From contig CALUQE010000003.1 in NCBI GenBank assembly GCA_944322845.1, forward strand, positions 79,582 to 143,581: 64,000 bases of DNA, read 5' to 3'. The stretch's first letter is position 1. Every line of letters begins with the position of its first letter. The position numbers and the translations under genes are program-made. Below the pieces are notes generated by a model, which was not told the origin of the DNA, ran no database searches, and worked only from the letters and a program-made list of their open reading frames with translations. This document shows, in pieces, positions 43,569 through 52,622 of the stretch. The stretch is from Candidatus Gastranaerophilales bacterium. Lineage in GTDB: Bacteria; Cyanobacteriota; Vampirovibrionia; Gastranaerophilales; Gastranaerophilaceae.

Positions 43569-44693
43569 TTAACTATGAGATGGATAAGATTTGTCTTCGT
43601 TTTTTTCATAATTATTGTAATTTCTAAAATATTTATTATTTGTTGGGTTGATATCGTTTAAATAACTGTATGCCCAGTCTAACCATTCATTATCACTAGC
43701 ATCATTATGCTTTTTTATGTGGTCTAAAAATTCTATTACAATACAAAGTTCTTTCCATTTTTTGCTATCTTCTAGTAATTTTTGTCTTTTATAGTTTTCA
43801 TACTTTATATATTTTTGCCTTATATTTTCTTGTTCTTTAATAAAATCGTTATAGGTTTGTATTTGACGCTGTCTACATTCTCTAATTTTATCTTGTCGTT
43901 CTTTTTCTAGACGTTCATTTTTTAATTTATCAATTTTCTTGATTACATATAAAATCGCCTTTGAGATAGCCTGTTCTATGGTTATATCTTCTGTTTCTTT
44001 GTAGTCTCTAGGTTCCCAATAATATTTACCATAAACAGAAATTTTTAGATATGGAGTTTCTTCTGTCACATATTTTAAATCATTATCACTTTTACGCCAT
44101 TCCCAATCCCATCCATCCGATGGTTGAACCTTTCTTTTATAAGATATGCTATATTTTTTTACAATCAATGTAACATAATCTTCATTCAAACTTACTTTTG
44201 CGATTCTTCTATTATCTTCATTAGTTTCACTTATTGCATATCCTCTATTTTCTAGTTCAAACAAAACTAAACTCAATACCTTTCTGGCTCGGACATCTAT
44301 TTTAACATATTTATTCAATTTATCAATATCGTTCCAAGATTTTACAAGTGGATGATATTTTTGAGATTTTTTGTCAAATATTATTGTACTTAAAGTATTT
44401 TTTTCCTGTTTTAATTTCTCAAAAAGTTCTGTATTCTGGGGTTTGGAAGCTTTAGACTCAACTATTACTTTGTCATCCGAGCACCAGGCAATTTTCTTTA
44501 ATGCAGGAATTTTAATTTTTTGTCCGGCTTTTAAGCACATCCAATATCCTCTTGGAGGAATAGTAATTTCATATTTCGTACATAATTTTCCCAGACCTCT
44601 ATCTGAAAAACCAAATTCTTTTGCGATATGCATCATTGGTTTTTTCCAAGCAAGTTCATATAATTGTTTTCTCGTTAAAGTTCTTTGTTCCAT
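43569..44693 (-). CDS. Hypothetical HTH-headed protein at the end of the hsd operon
   Basis: 374 residues. The head LTRKQLYELAWKKPMMHIAK, SDRGLGKLC and PPRGYWMCLKAGQ belongs to an uncharacterised group common in mobile and defence regions; it looks like a helix-turn-helix. The middle is beta-rich, followed by a long Glu/Arg/Lys coiled coil (about 255-330). It is the last gene of the type I restriction operon, 2 bp after the metalloprotease gene. Function unknown; a defence role is inferred from context. Confidence 0.65.
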   Translation of the reverse strand: MEQRTLTRKQLYELAWKKPMMHIAKEFGFSDRGLGKLCTKYEITIPPRGYWMCLKAGQKIKIPALKKIAWCSDDKVIVESKASKPQNTELFEKLKQEKNTLSTIIFDKKSQKYHPLVKSWNDIDKLNKYVKIDVRARKVLSLVLFELENRGYAISETNEDNRRIAKVSLNEDYVTLIVKKYSISYKRKVQPSDGWDWEWRKSDNDLKYVTEETPYLKISVYGKYYWEPRDYKETEDITIEQAISKAILYVIKKIDKLKNERLEKERQDKIRECRQRQIQTYNDFIKEQENIRQKYIKYENYKRQKLLEDSKKWKELCIVIEFLDHIKKHNDASDNEWLDWAYSYLNDINPTNNKYFRNYNNYEKNEDKSYPSHS

Positions 44694-44695
44694 AA

Positions 44696-45400
44696 CTATA
44701 ATACTAATTTTTCCAGTTTATTTTTTAACTTATTCCATTCTTTGCATTTTGATTCTAGCAAAGTATAAAATTGTTTATTATGTGAGAAATATAGACAGTG
44801 ACACAATTCGTGATAAATAACATAATCAATACAGTCTTTGTTTGCTTTTATAGCTTCAATATTCATTGTTATAGTATTACTATTTTTGTTATAACTACCC
44901 CATCTTTTTGTTAATTTACGGATTTTCAAAGAGGGTTTAACTATGTTATAGGCAATAAATTTTTGAAAACATTTATCTAACTCTTTTTTATATGCATACA
45001 ATGCCTTATCTTTATACCATTTGTTTATCAATTTAGCCGGAGTTTTTAAATTGTATTCAACAATAAGACATCCTTTTTTTAATTTAACTGAATCAGTGTT
45101 TGATTTAATTATTTTTAGGCGGTATTGTTTTCCTAAATACCAGAAACATTCTCCACTAATATACCTCTTTTCATCTGGTTCTTTATAATTATCAATAAAG
45201 TATTGTCTCTGTTTTGTAATCCATTTTGCCTTATATTGAACTTTCTTAATAATATCTTGTTTGTTTCTATTTTCTGGAGCTTTAACTTTAATTTTGGTTG
45301 TAGGCAAAACTTCTATAGATAAAGTTTTTCTATCTTCTTGTAATAATTCAAACTCAATTACTTCTTTTCCGTATTCTATTTTTTCTATCGTAGCAATCAT
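44696..45400 (-). CDS. YgjP-like zinc metalloprotease (DUF45)
   Basis: 234 residues. An N-terminal beta-rich part with YKAKWITKQR and YRLKI precedes the zinc site HELCH, with a third His in SHNKQFYTLL, as in YgjP/DUF45 and WLM-type peptidases. Genes or domains of this type stand next to hsdR in many type I restriction systems. It overlaps hsdR by 4 nt. The substrate is unknown. Confidence 0.85.
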   Translation of the reverse strand: MIATIEKIEYGKEVIEFELLQEDRKTLSIEVLPTTKIKVKAPENRNKQDIIKKVQYKAKWITKQRQYFIDNYKEPDEKRYISGECFWYLGKQYRLKIIKSNTDSVKLKKGCLIVEYNLKTPAKLINKWYKDKALYAYKKELDKCFQKFIAYNIVKPSLKIRKLTKRWGSYNKNSNTITMNIEAIKANKDCIDYVIYHELCHCLYFSHNKQFYTLLESKCKEWNKLKNKLEKLVL

Positions 45401-48400
45401 TTCGCATACCTTCTTTTGGCAATTTTCATTGATTCGTCTATGATAAAATCGATATCATCAAATGTAATATTAATCTTATTAGTATCTTTAAAGTCAAATA
45501 AAACATCTTCGATATCGTTAATAATTTTGTTTTGCAAATCAGTATTTTTTATCCAATCAACATATTGATTATCCAATATTATCTTATCTATTTTGAGTGC
45601 AAGTTCTGCGGCAGCATCCTTTGTAGCATCATATTTCTTGATTCTTTCAAAAACAACACCATAAAAAGCTTTTGCAACTTCGTTATTCAAAATAGAAATC
45701 GGAACATCATCACCTGTTCTTGTTCTTGCCATTGTTAATATTTCAGTTACTCTATTTAAATATTCATTATCATTTTTCAGTCTTTCGGCTTCATCCATTA
45801 TTTGTTTTGAATATTTTTCAATAGCTTCTTTTAAAAGTTCTGATAATTTTTTATAAAATATAGGATCATCGTCCCATTTCTCTGATATTGTACGAGAAAT
45901 TCTATATGCAATTGTATCGGCTTTTGAACGAGGATTACTTTTTTTATCAACTTCTGCCTTAAATTTTTCGACATCAAAAATATCCACAGGTTCTACAACT
46001 TGAATTATTTCATCTGACGTTACATAAGTATCAATTAATTTTTGAATTTTTGTTTCATATTCTTTTCGGTCGATTGTTTCAGCATATCTAGATTTTAGAG
46101 AAACTCTTAAATTTAAGAAAAATTTTAAATCTTGCTTGTAAGTTGCAATTTTACTTTCAGAAGTTTCTTCTAAAAACTTAAAATTACCAAGAGCTAACTG
46201 CAAAGTTTTTGCAAAAACATTTAAACGATCGTAAAATTTATCTCTATCATCTTCAAATTTTAAATGTTGCTCATATGCTTCAATATCATATTTGTTTATC
46301 CCATTAAAAAGTTCCCACAAATCTGAATGTTTTTGAGGTAATGTTTTAATTTCATCTTGAGCAGATATTAAAGCATCTTGGATATCTTTTTCATCAAAAT
46401 CTCCAATATTACTATATTTCAACAATGCTTCATCCAATTCTGTAAGTAAACCATAATAGTCAATAATTTCACCATAATCTTTTCCTTCTTCAAGTCTATT
46501 TACTCTTGCAATAGCTTGTAAAAGTCCATGTTCTTTTAAAGAACGTGCAATATACAATACGGAATTTTTTGGAGCATCAAATCCAGTTAATAATTTATCT
46601 ACAACAATTAAAATTTCAGGATCAGGTGCATTTTTAAATTGATTAATTATTTGGGTATTATATTCTGTTTCACTACCAAATCTTTCCATCATTCTCTTCC
46701 AGAAAATATTCACTTCGCTTGTATTTTCTTCATGAATATCCTCATTGCCTTCTCTGGAATCCGGAGCAGAAATAATTACTTCTGAAGATACCATACCCAA
46801 TTCATCTAAATATTTTTTGTATTTTAATGCAACAGCTTTCGAAGGTGCTGTAAGTTGTCCTTTAAAACCTGTGCCTTTATATTTATTCTCAAAATGTTGA
46901 CTAATATCTAAAGCGACATTAGCAATTTTTTGTTCTGCTTCATTTAAGATTTTTCTTGTACTAAATTTTTTCTTTAAATCAGCTTTTTGCTTGTCTGTTA
47001 AATCTCTTGAAATAATATCAAAATATTTATCAAGACTTGATTGTGTAACATTTTGGACTGCCAGTCTACTTTCATAATATAAAGGTAAAACTGCTTTATC
47101 TTCAACAGCCTGTGTAATTGTATACGGAGTACCAATAATACCACCAAATTTTACAGCTGTACTTTTTTCTTTTTTCATTAACGGAGTTCCAGTAAAACCA
47201 ATGTAACAAGCATGCGGGAATACTTTTTGCATAAGAGCATTTGCACTTCCATATTGGCTTCTATGACTTTCATCAACAAGAACAAAAATATTTTGAGAAT
47301 TGTCAATAACTTTTTTCTTGTTTATTGCAGCTTGAAATTTATTGATAACAGTAGTAATTACAGTTTCTTTGTTTTCTGTAATCAAATTAGCTAAATCTTC
47401 CCCGCTTGTAGCTTTTTTAACATTTTTACCACAAGAATGAAAGGTATCAAAAATTTGTTTGTCTAAATCTATTCTATCTGTAACAATAATTACTTTGGGG
47501 TCAACAATTTGCGGTTCCAGAGAAATAGCTTTTGCAAGCATAACCATAGTCAAGGATTTTCCGCTGCCTTGAGTATGCCATATAACTCCACCCTGTCTGC
47601 GGTTTTCTCTTATTATTTTTATTCTTTCCAAAGTGTCTTGTATTGCAAAATATTGCTGATAACGTGCAATTTTTTTAATACCGGAATCAAATACAATATA
47701 TTTATAAACTAATTCTAATAACCTATCAGGAGAACATAAAGCATATACCAATTTATCTTGTTCCGTTACAAGTCTGTCTTTAGTTTCTAAATTATCAAAA
47801 TATTTTCTAACATATTTGAACCTATCAGCAAAAAGTCGGTCTTTGTTATCTTCTGATAATGGCGTATTAATGAGTTTTTGCAAATCTGCTTCTTTTAGCT
47901 TTTGTTCTTTCCAAGTCGCCCAAAATTTTTTAGGAGTGCCGGTGGTTGCATATTGAGCCTTATTAGTAGCCAAAGCCAAAAGAATTTGAGAATATTTATA
48001 TAAATGCGGAATGCCATCCTCTTGCTGATTCCTTATATGTTGTGAAATACCCTGTTCTATAGGTTCTTTCATGTCAGGTCTTTTACATTCAATAACACAA
48101 AGAGGAATCCCATTTACAAATAACACAATATCTGGACGATATTTCTTATCACTTGCAGTCCTGCTCACTTCAAATTCTTCTGCAACATGATATACATTAT
48201 TTTCAGGATTTTCCCAATCTATATAATTTATTGTAAAGCTTTTACGGTCATTACCGATTGCTTCTTCAAAACTTTTGCCCAAAGTAAGTAAATCATAAAC
48301 TTTAGAATTTGTCGTAATCAAGCCATCAAACATAGTGATATTTTTTAAAGTATCAATTGCACCTCGAATATTTGCAGGAGAAAAGGGGTAAATTTTACCT

Positions 48401-48588
48401 TTGAAGTTTATCTCATTCCTTTTCATAAGCTGTTGTTCAAGAATATCTTCAAGAATAACATTGCTCAATTTACCTTGACGCTCTTTCAAAACCTCGTCAG
48501 GAGTTAAATATGTATATCCCAAATTTTGCAACAGCTGCAAAGCCGGTATCTGTGATATATGATCTTCTATGAATGATGGTGTTTGCAT
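45397..48588 (-). CDS. hsdR: Type I restriction enzyme, R subunit
   Basis: 1063 residues, full length. An N-terminal PD-(D/E)XK nuclease (RPDIVLFVNGIPLCVIECKRP) is followed by a helicase motor with Walker A HTQGSGKS (338-345), DESH in FVLVDESHRSQYG, GFTGTPL and the motif VI region QAIARVNRL, then a long helical C-terminus. The complex of R, M and S translocates DNA and cuts unmethylated foreign DNA. No frameshift or missing motif is seen, so it should be functional. Confidence 0.96.
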   Translation of the reverse strand: MQTPSFIEDHISQIPALQLLQNLGYTYLTPDEVLKERQGKLSNVILEDILEQQLMKRNEINFKGKIYPFSPANIRGAIDTLKNITMFDGLITTNSKVYDLLTLGKSFEEAIGNDRKSFTINYIDWENPENNVYHVAEEFEVSRTASDKKYRPDIVLFVNGIPLCVIECKRPDMKEPIEQGISQHIRNQQEDGIPHLYKYSQILLALATNKAQYATTGTPKKFWATWKEQKLKEADLQKLINTPLSEDNKDRLFADRFKYVRKYFDNLETKDRLVTEQDKLVYALCSPDRLLELVYKYIVFDSGIKKIARYQQYFAIQDTLERIKIIRENRRQGGVIWHTQGSGKSLTMVMLAKAISLEPQIVDPKVIIVTDRIDLDKQIFDTFHSCGKNVKKATSGEDLANLITENKETVITTVINKFQAAINKKKVIDNSQNIFVLVDESHRSQYGSANALMQKVFPHACYIGFTGTPLMKKEKSTAVKFGGIIGTPYTITQAVEDKAVLPLYYESRLAVQNVTQSSLDKYFDIISRDLTDKQKADLKKKFSTRKILNEAEQKIANVALDISQHFENKYKGTGFKGQLTAPSKAVALKYKKYLDELGMVSSEVIISAPDSREGNEDIHEENTSEVNIFWKRMMERFGSETEYNTQIINQFKNAPDPEILIVVDKLLTGFDAPKNSVLYIARSLKEHGLLQAIARVNRLEEGKDYGEIIDYYGLLTELDEALLKYSNIGDFDEKDIQDALISAQDEIKTLPQKHSDLWELFNGINKYDIEAYEQHLKFEDDRDKFYDRLNVFAKTLQLALGNFKFLEETSESKIATYKQDLKFFLNLRVSLKSRYAETIDRKEYETKIQKLIDTYVTSDEIIQVVEPVDIFDVEKFKAEVDKKSNPRSKADTIAYRISRTISEKWDDDPIFYKKLSELLKEAIEKYSKQIMDEAERLKNDNEYLNRVTEILTMARTRTGDDVPISILNNEVAKAFYGVVFERIKKYDATKDAAAELALKIDKIILDNQYVDWIKNTDLQNKIINDIEDVLFDFKDTNKINITFDDIDFIIDESMKIAKRRYAK

Positions 48589-48591
48589 ATT

Positions 48592-49437
48592 TTAATTATC
48601 CTTTTTCTCAAGTTTTCTTAAGTTTGTATCTGCTTCAATTTTATTTATTAATGCTTTTATGTATTTATCAATTAGGCTATTTTCTTGATAGTCAGCTTGG
48701 GTTATAATGTCTACTCTGTTGTCCTTAATTAATTTTTTTGCTTTTAATTTAGCATCTTTTTTAGTTGGTTTGTATACGGCAATGGAATGACCTCCATTAA
48801 CTTTTACCATTTTCATTGCAGGTATATCAGTCTCGCCATCACCAATAAACACCATATTAGAAAAAGGTACAGGTCTATCTTCTTCTTTAATATATGAATT
48901 AATACTTTTGTTATCATTTATATCACAACACCCTTTATTAATTCTAAAAATATATTGAGTTTTAGATGTGTAGTTTACTACATTGGCTGGCCATATTGGA
49001 ATACCATTTGCATCATAAATATAAGATGAGGCAAAAATGCATTCAAAATATTTTCCAATATCTGTACATTCTATAATTTCTTTTAAACCAGATGATATAA
49101 CATAGTGTTTCACCTCAATACCATGTTTTTTTCCATATTGGTTTATTCTTGAGAACCATTCCGTAACACCATCAAATAGTTTAACACTTTTACCATAATC
49201 ACAGAATGCCTGCTTGTTAAATGGAACCTCTTTTATTTTTGCTTCTTCTATCATCCGCTTCATATAGGCTAAGTTTATGTCTGCAGAATGTTCTATTGCA
49301 AAATTATTCGATTTTACCCAAAATCTATCAGGAGTAGTTCCCAAGCTATCCATAAAACCATATTCTTGCATATTTCCAGGACTTAAGGTTCCATCAAAAT
49401 CATAACATATTGCCATGGGAATATATTTTTTTGTCAT
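48592..49437 (-). CDS. HAD-family phosphatase inside the hsd operon
   Basis: 281 residues. The HAD motifs are complete: I (CYDFDGTLS with the Asp nucleophile), II (VISSG), III Lys in the KTQYIFRINKG region or nearby, and IV GDGETDIPAMK. The cap is helical and the N-terminal third resembles phosphoserine phosphatase-like enzymes. It may dephosphorylate a small metabolite. Its position between the DUF2188 gene and hsdR, 3-8 bp from each, suggests a link with the restriction system. No such partnership is established to my knowledge. Confidence 0.8.
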   Translation of the reverse strand: MTKKYIPMAICYDFDGTLSPGNMQEYGFMDSLGTTPDRFWVKSNNFAIEHSADINLAYMKRMIEEAKIKEVPFNKQAFCDYGKSVKLFDGVTEWFSRINQYGKKHGIEVKHYVISSGLKEIIECTDIGKYFECIFASSYIYDANGIPIWPANVVNYTSKTQYIFRINKGCCDINDNKSINSYIKEEDRPVPFSNMVFIGDGETDIPAMKMVKVNGGHSIAVYKPTKKDAKLKAKKLIKDNRVDIITQADYQENSLIDKYIKALINKIEADTNLRKLEKKDN

Positions 49438-49445
49438 ATTGCCTC

Positions 49446-49694
49446 CTAACCTTTTGGAGGGAAATTATCTTTCCCATAGCTATTTTTTTCTCTTATTTGA
49501 TTATTATCTTTTCTATGAATAGATAATTCTTGTTTGTTATTTTGCGCTATTTCACGAGCCCTATCAATTGCTTCTGCTTGTGTAGGTTTTCCTGCAAATG
49601 ATTTTCTATCCGAGTTATCCTGTTTGCCATACCAAGTTTTACTGTTTTTGTCATACATTACATGAATTTGCTTTGAATCTTTCTTGTCTGTCAT
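49446..49694 (-). CDS. DUF2188 protein
   Basis: 82 residues from the ATG at 49694, placed six bases after AAGGA; an ATG at 49700 touches that site. The family pattern is clear: IHVMYDKNSKTWYGKQ, KPTQAEAIDRAREIAQNNK, ELSIHRKDNNQIREKNSYG. DUF2188 proteins are small two-layer domains of unknown function, often found on mobile elements. Confidence 0.8.
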   Translation of the reverse strand: MTDKKDSKQIHVMYDKNSKTWYGKQDNSDRKSFAGKPTQAEAIDRAREIAQNNKQELSIHRKDNNQIREKNSYGKDNFPPKG

Positions 49695-49706
49695 ATACAT
49701 TCCTTT

Positions 49707-50954
49707 CTATATCTTTACTCTAATTTCACCAGTTAGGAGCTTTTGCATTAGACCTTTTTTCTGCAGTTTCAGCATTTCAAGTTTTTTATCTAACAATTTT
49801 ATTTCCTCATCATAACTGCTTAAAACTTCAACTATTTCTTGTTGTTCATTTATAGGAGGACATGGTAAGGGCATATTAATAAAATCTTTAGTTGTAACAT
49901 TTAACCTATCATGTCTTGCTCCCTGATTGGCAACATTCAACATGTATTTATTCCATAAATTGGTATTAAAATATAATTCATAAAAACTATTGCATAAGTC
50001 ATTTTTAGAATAAAAAATTGTGTATAGCGGTGACGCAATTCCAATTTCTCCGAGTTTATTTTTGTTAATCGGTCCTGCTGGCGCATTTTTTGATATTCGG
50101 GGATTGTACATAAAAGCATTTGGATAAACTATGTAATAATTATTTGTATTTGTTTCCGATACAATACTGCGGTCGAAATATTCATTTTGGTATATGACTC
50201 CTTGAGTTGCGGAATTCGTCAATACAGGGAGCATGTTTTTTTTAGAATTTTTTTCTTCTAATCTAGTAAATATATTTTTAAGTTTTACAACAGTCCAATT
50301 ACTCGGAATTTCTCCAAGAATTGTTTTTTTATAACTGTTATTTTTTTTAGAATTTTTCAATGGGATTTTACCTGATAGTAAACCTTGCATCAAGGCTTTT
50401 TTGTGCAGCTGTTTTTTTTCTAACAGTTTTTCTAAAACTTCTATCCCATCATCCCAACAAGATAATACTTCCGCTATCTTTTCTTGCTCAATAATTGGAG
50501 GAAAAGTTATCATTGTTTCATATATAGGTTTTTGTGAAATAAGAGGTTGACCACTCTTACTCCTTAACTTATTTAGATTTTGTTTTAATAATTGATAATA
50601 CATAAAATTAAAATTAAAATTAATTTTAAGCGAATTTATAAATAGAGCATTATCTGTTACCCAATAGCCATCTGAATTAGATATCAAATATACGCAACCA
50701 CATTTTTCCCCTACTCTACCTATTAAAATAGTATCATTTTTTAGAAATAAAACATCAGTATAACCAATAATTCCATTACCGCCATATATTGGATATTTAT
50801 ATGTAATATCTTTAAATAAAGAAACAGCTTGTGGCTTTGTTATTCCACTTGTTAATGTAAAACAATTCTCTAACCTGACAATTTTCCAATCTTCAGGAAT
50901 CCAGCCTAGTTTTGTTTTTTTATATCCGATTTTATTTGCGTTTTTATCTGTCAT
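49707..50954 (-). CDS. hsdS: Type I restriction specificity subunit, two target domains
   Basis: 415 residues from the ATG at 50954, which follows AAGG by seven bases; two earlier starts overlap that site. There are two HsdS halves: each opens with a KKTxLGxIPxxWxxVxLxN-like strand (residues about 10-30 and 210-230) and ends in a conserved helix (EQEKIAEVLSCWDDGIEVLE; EQQEIVEVLSSYDEEIKLLD) leading to KKGLMQKLLTGEIRV. Each half reads one part of a bipartite target site. Its gene starts inside the end of the preceding one. Confidence 0.93.
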   Translation of the reverse strand: MTDKNANKIGYKKTKLGWIPEDWKIVRLENCFTLTSGITKPQAVSLFKDITYKYPIYGGNGIIGYTDVLFLKNDTILIGRVGEKCGCVYLISNSDGYWVTDNALFINSLKINFNFNFMYYQLLKQNLNKLRSKSGQPLISQKPIYETMITFPPIIEQEKIAEVLSCWDDGIEVLEKLLEKKQLHKKALMQGLLSGKIPLKNSKKNNSYKKTILGEIPSNWTVVKLKNIFTRLEEKNSKKNMLPVLTNSATQGVIYQNEYFDRSIVSETNTNNYYIVYPNAFMYNPRISKNAPAGPINKNKLGEIGIASPLYTIFYSKNDLCNSFYELYFNTNLWNKYMLNVANQGARHDRLNVTTKDFINMPLPCPPINEQQEIVEVLSSYDEEIKLLDKKLEMLKLQKKGLMQKLLTGEIRVKI

Positions 50955-51288
50955 TTTCATACCTTGATTCAATTATATAGTCATAAATTTGGAAAATATA
51001 TTCTGCCATATGAACACTTTCTTTCCAGTGACAGTGAAGTTTCCCACCCTCAAAATATTTATAATATGTACATTTTTGTTCATTATGGAAAATATTTTCT
51101 ACATATTTTAATTTTTCTTGTAATTCTTTTTCTTGAAAATTACTACTACCAATTGCAAACAAAAAGCTCCAATATGCTTTAAATAATCTATCATTAAGAC
51201 TGCCTGTTTCTGTGGCAAGAATTTTTACTGCTTCATAAAATCTGTTATACAAAGAGAAATCTTTCTTTACGTCAATATACATTGGCAT
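50944..51288 (-). CDS. Hypothetical protein in the hsd operon
   Basis: 114 residues, mostly helical, with aromatic-rich segments (KAYWSFLFAIGSSNF, MAEYIFQIYDYIIE) and two Cys/His pairs that are too scattered for a known zinc site. No membrane segment is certain. It is 1 bp after the 150-residue gene and overlaps hsdS by 11 nt. Family not recognised. Confidence 0.55.
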   Translation of the reverse strand: MPMYIDVKKDFSLYNRFYEAVKILATETGSLNDRLFKAYWSFLFAIGSSNFQEKELQEKLKYVENIFHNEQKCTYYKYFEGGKLHCHWKESVHMAEYIFQIYDYIIESRYENDR

Positions 51289-51289
51289 A

Positions 51290-51742
51290 CTATTGCACCT
51301 CCTTTTTTACAGGAGCAAATTCTGCATTGTTTTTTACTATTCCATAATTTGCATTACCCAAAACGGCATCTAATTCTGATAAAATATTCAAAAACTCCTT
51401 TATTGCAGATAATTTTCCTTCTCTTGTTTGTGCAGGATTCTCGATATAATTTAAAATAAAACCACACATTTTTTTATATTTTTCTAAATCTTTATTATTT
51501 AAAAGAAAGGCAAAGTTACTGGAATTAGCGAACAACCACTGTCTTATAACTTTAGCTTCTTCTATCTCACCTAAAAATTTTGCAGTAACTTCATCAAGAC
51601 GATTAGCTAACTCCAATCGTTTTAGGCGTATATTTTGCAGGTTTTGTTGATAACTTAGCCAGCATTGAACTCCGGCAAAAGCTGTAACCGCTATTGCACA
51701 CATCCATTCAGCATTCTGTTGTAAAAAGTGTAATATATTCAT
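51290..51742 (-). CDS. Small membrane-anchored hypothetical protein in the hsd operon
   Basis: 150 residues. One membrane helix at about 12-30 (CAIAVTAFAGVQCWLSY) is followed by a long helical cytoplasmic part (ANRLDEVTAKFLGEIEEAKV). The shape, a short anchor plus coiled helices, is common among accessory proteins of defence loci, but no family is recognised. It overlaps the preceding zinc-ribbon gene by 4 nt. Confidence 0.55.
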   Translation of the reverse strand: MNILHFLQQNAEWMCAIAVTAFAGVQCWLSYQQNLQNIRLKRLELANRLDEVTAKFLGEIEEAKVIRQWLFANSSNFAFLLNNKDLEKYKKMCGFILNYIENPAQTREGKLSAIKEFLNILSELDAVLGNANYGIVKNNAEFAPVKKEVQ

Positions 51743-51987
51743 TTAACTTTAAACCCTGCTTTCTTAAACATTGATTTTATTTCATTGGTAAAATCTTTTT
51801 CAATTTTTGCAACTATTTTATTTATTGCAATACGTCTTATAAATGTATAGTCATTAGAGTGACCACAATTTGCACATCTTATCATATCTCCCGATACTGG
51901 TTTATAACCTTCATAAGGAAGTTGAAATGTTTTTGCCTTGCAAAATACACATTTTAAGTTTACTTTATAAGTACGTTCTTCCAACAT
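51739..51987 (-). CDS. Small zinc-ribbon protein in the hsd operon
   Basis: 82 residues with CVFC at 13-16 and CANC at 38-41, a four-Cys zinc ribbon, and a basic helical tail (KIVAKIEKDFTNEIKSMFKK). Probably a nucleic-acid or protein adaptor. It starts on the base after the stop of the preceding gene, so it is tightly coupled. Family not recognised. Confidence 0.6.
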   Translation of the reverse strand: MLEERTYKVNLKCVFCKAKTFQLPYEGYKPVSGDMIRCANCGHSNDYTFIRRIAINKIVAKIEKDFTNEIKSMFKKAGFKVK

Positions 51988-52620
51988 TTATATCCCCATT
52001 CCTGATAAAAATTTAATAATTTCAACAGCACAACCAGATGTAATTCCGCTAACTACAGGATTGCTAATAAATTCTTTCAATTTAGTTAATGCATTCTTTT
52101 TTTCTTCTTCAGATGCATCCGATTTTTTAATTTCATCAATTAAATAATAAAATATATTGTTTATATTTTGCGTATTATTGTTACCTGCTTGTAAATTTGT
52201 TGTGGTTACAGGTCCATTAAAAGTAATATTTGTAGAATCACCTACCGCTGGTTTGTATTTTGCTCGTTCAACAGAAACCGCTCTTGCAAAGCCTTCATCT
52301 GTTAATTGCAGAGAATCAAATTCTTCATGACCACAACAGAATCGTTTAATAAATTCATGTGTCATACAATATCTAATAACAGTCGTAAATTCATCATCCG
52401 TTATTTTATTGTTTTTTTTAAAGTTAGTTAAATCTTCACCTTCAGGTATAGTTTCATCTTGAACATCTCCGAAATATTTTTCAACCCTTGTCAAATGGAA
52501 ATCAAAAGAACAAGTTTTAATTGTTGAACCTTTCTTTTCAAGTTCATTTTTCATATATATTAATAATTCATTAGCAAAATTTTCTTTTTGTTCTGGTGAT
52601 AATTCTGTTGTGTTTTGCAT
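51988..52620 (-). CDS. Hypothetical winged-helix-like protein with NxQAGNNNTQ motif
   Basis: 210 residues. The N-terminal 120 residues are helical with an end resembling a winged helix (DEFTTVIRYCMTHEFIKRF, LQLTDEGFARAV). A beta motif NITFNGPVTTTNLQAGNNNT follows, then a helical C-terminus rich in Lys/Glu, ending hydrophobic (GITSGCAVEIIKFLSGMGI). Short Gly/Asn/Gln motifs of this kind recur in proteins from bacterial defence islands, where they may mediate assembly. No named family is recognised. Confidence 0.55.
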   Translation of the reverse strand: MQNTTELSPEQKENFANELLIYMKNELEKKGSTIKTCSFDFHLTRVEKYFGDVQDETIPEGEDLTNFKKNNKITDDEFTTVIRYCMTHEFIKRFCCGHEEFDSLQLTDEGFARAVSVERAKYKPAVGDSTNITFNGPVTTTNLQAGNNNTQNINNIFYYLIDEIKKSDASEEEKKNALTKLKEFISNPVVSGITSGCAVEIIKFLSGMGI

Positions 52621-52622
52621 TT

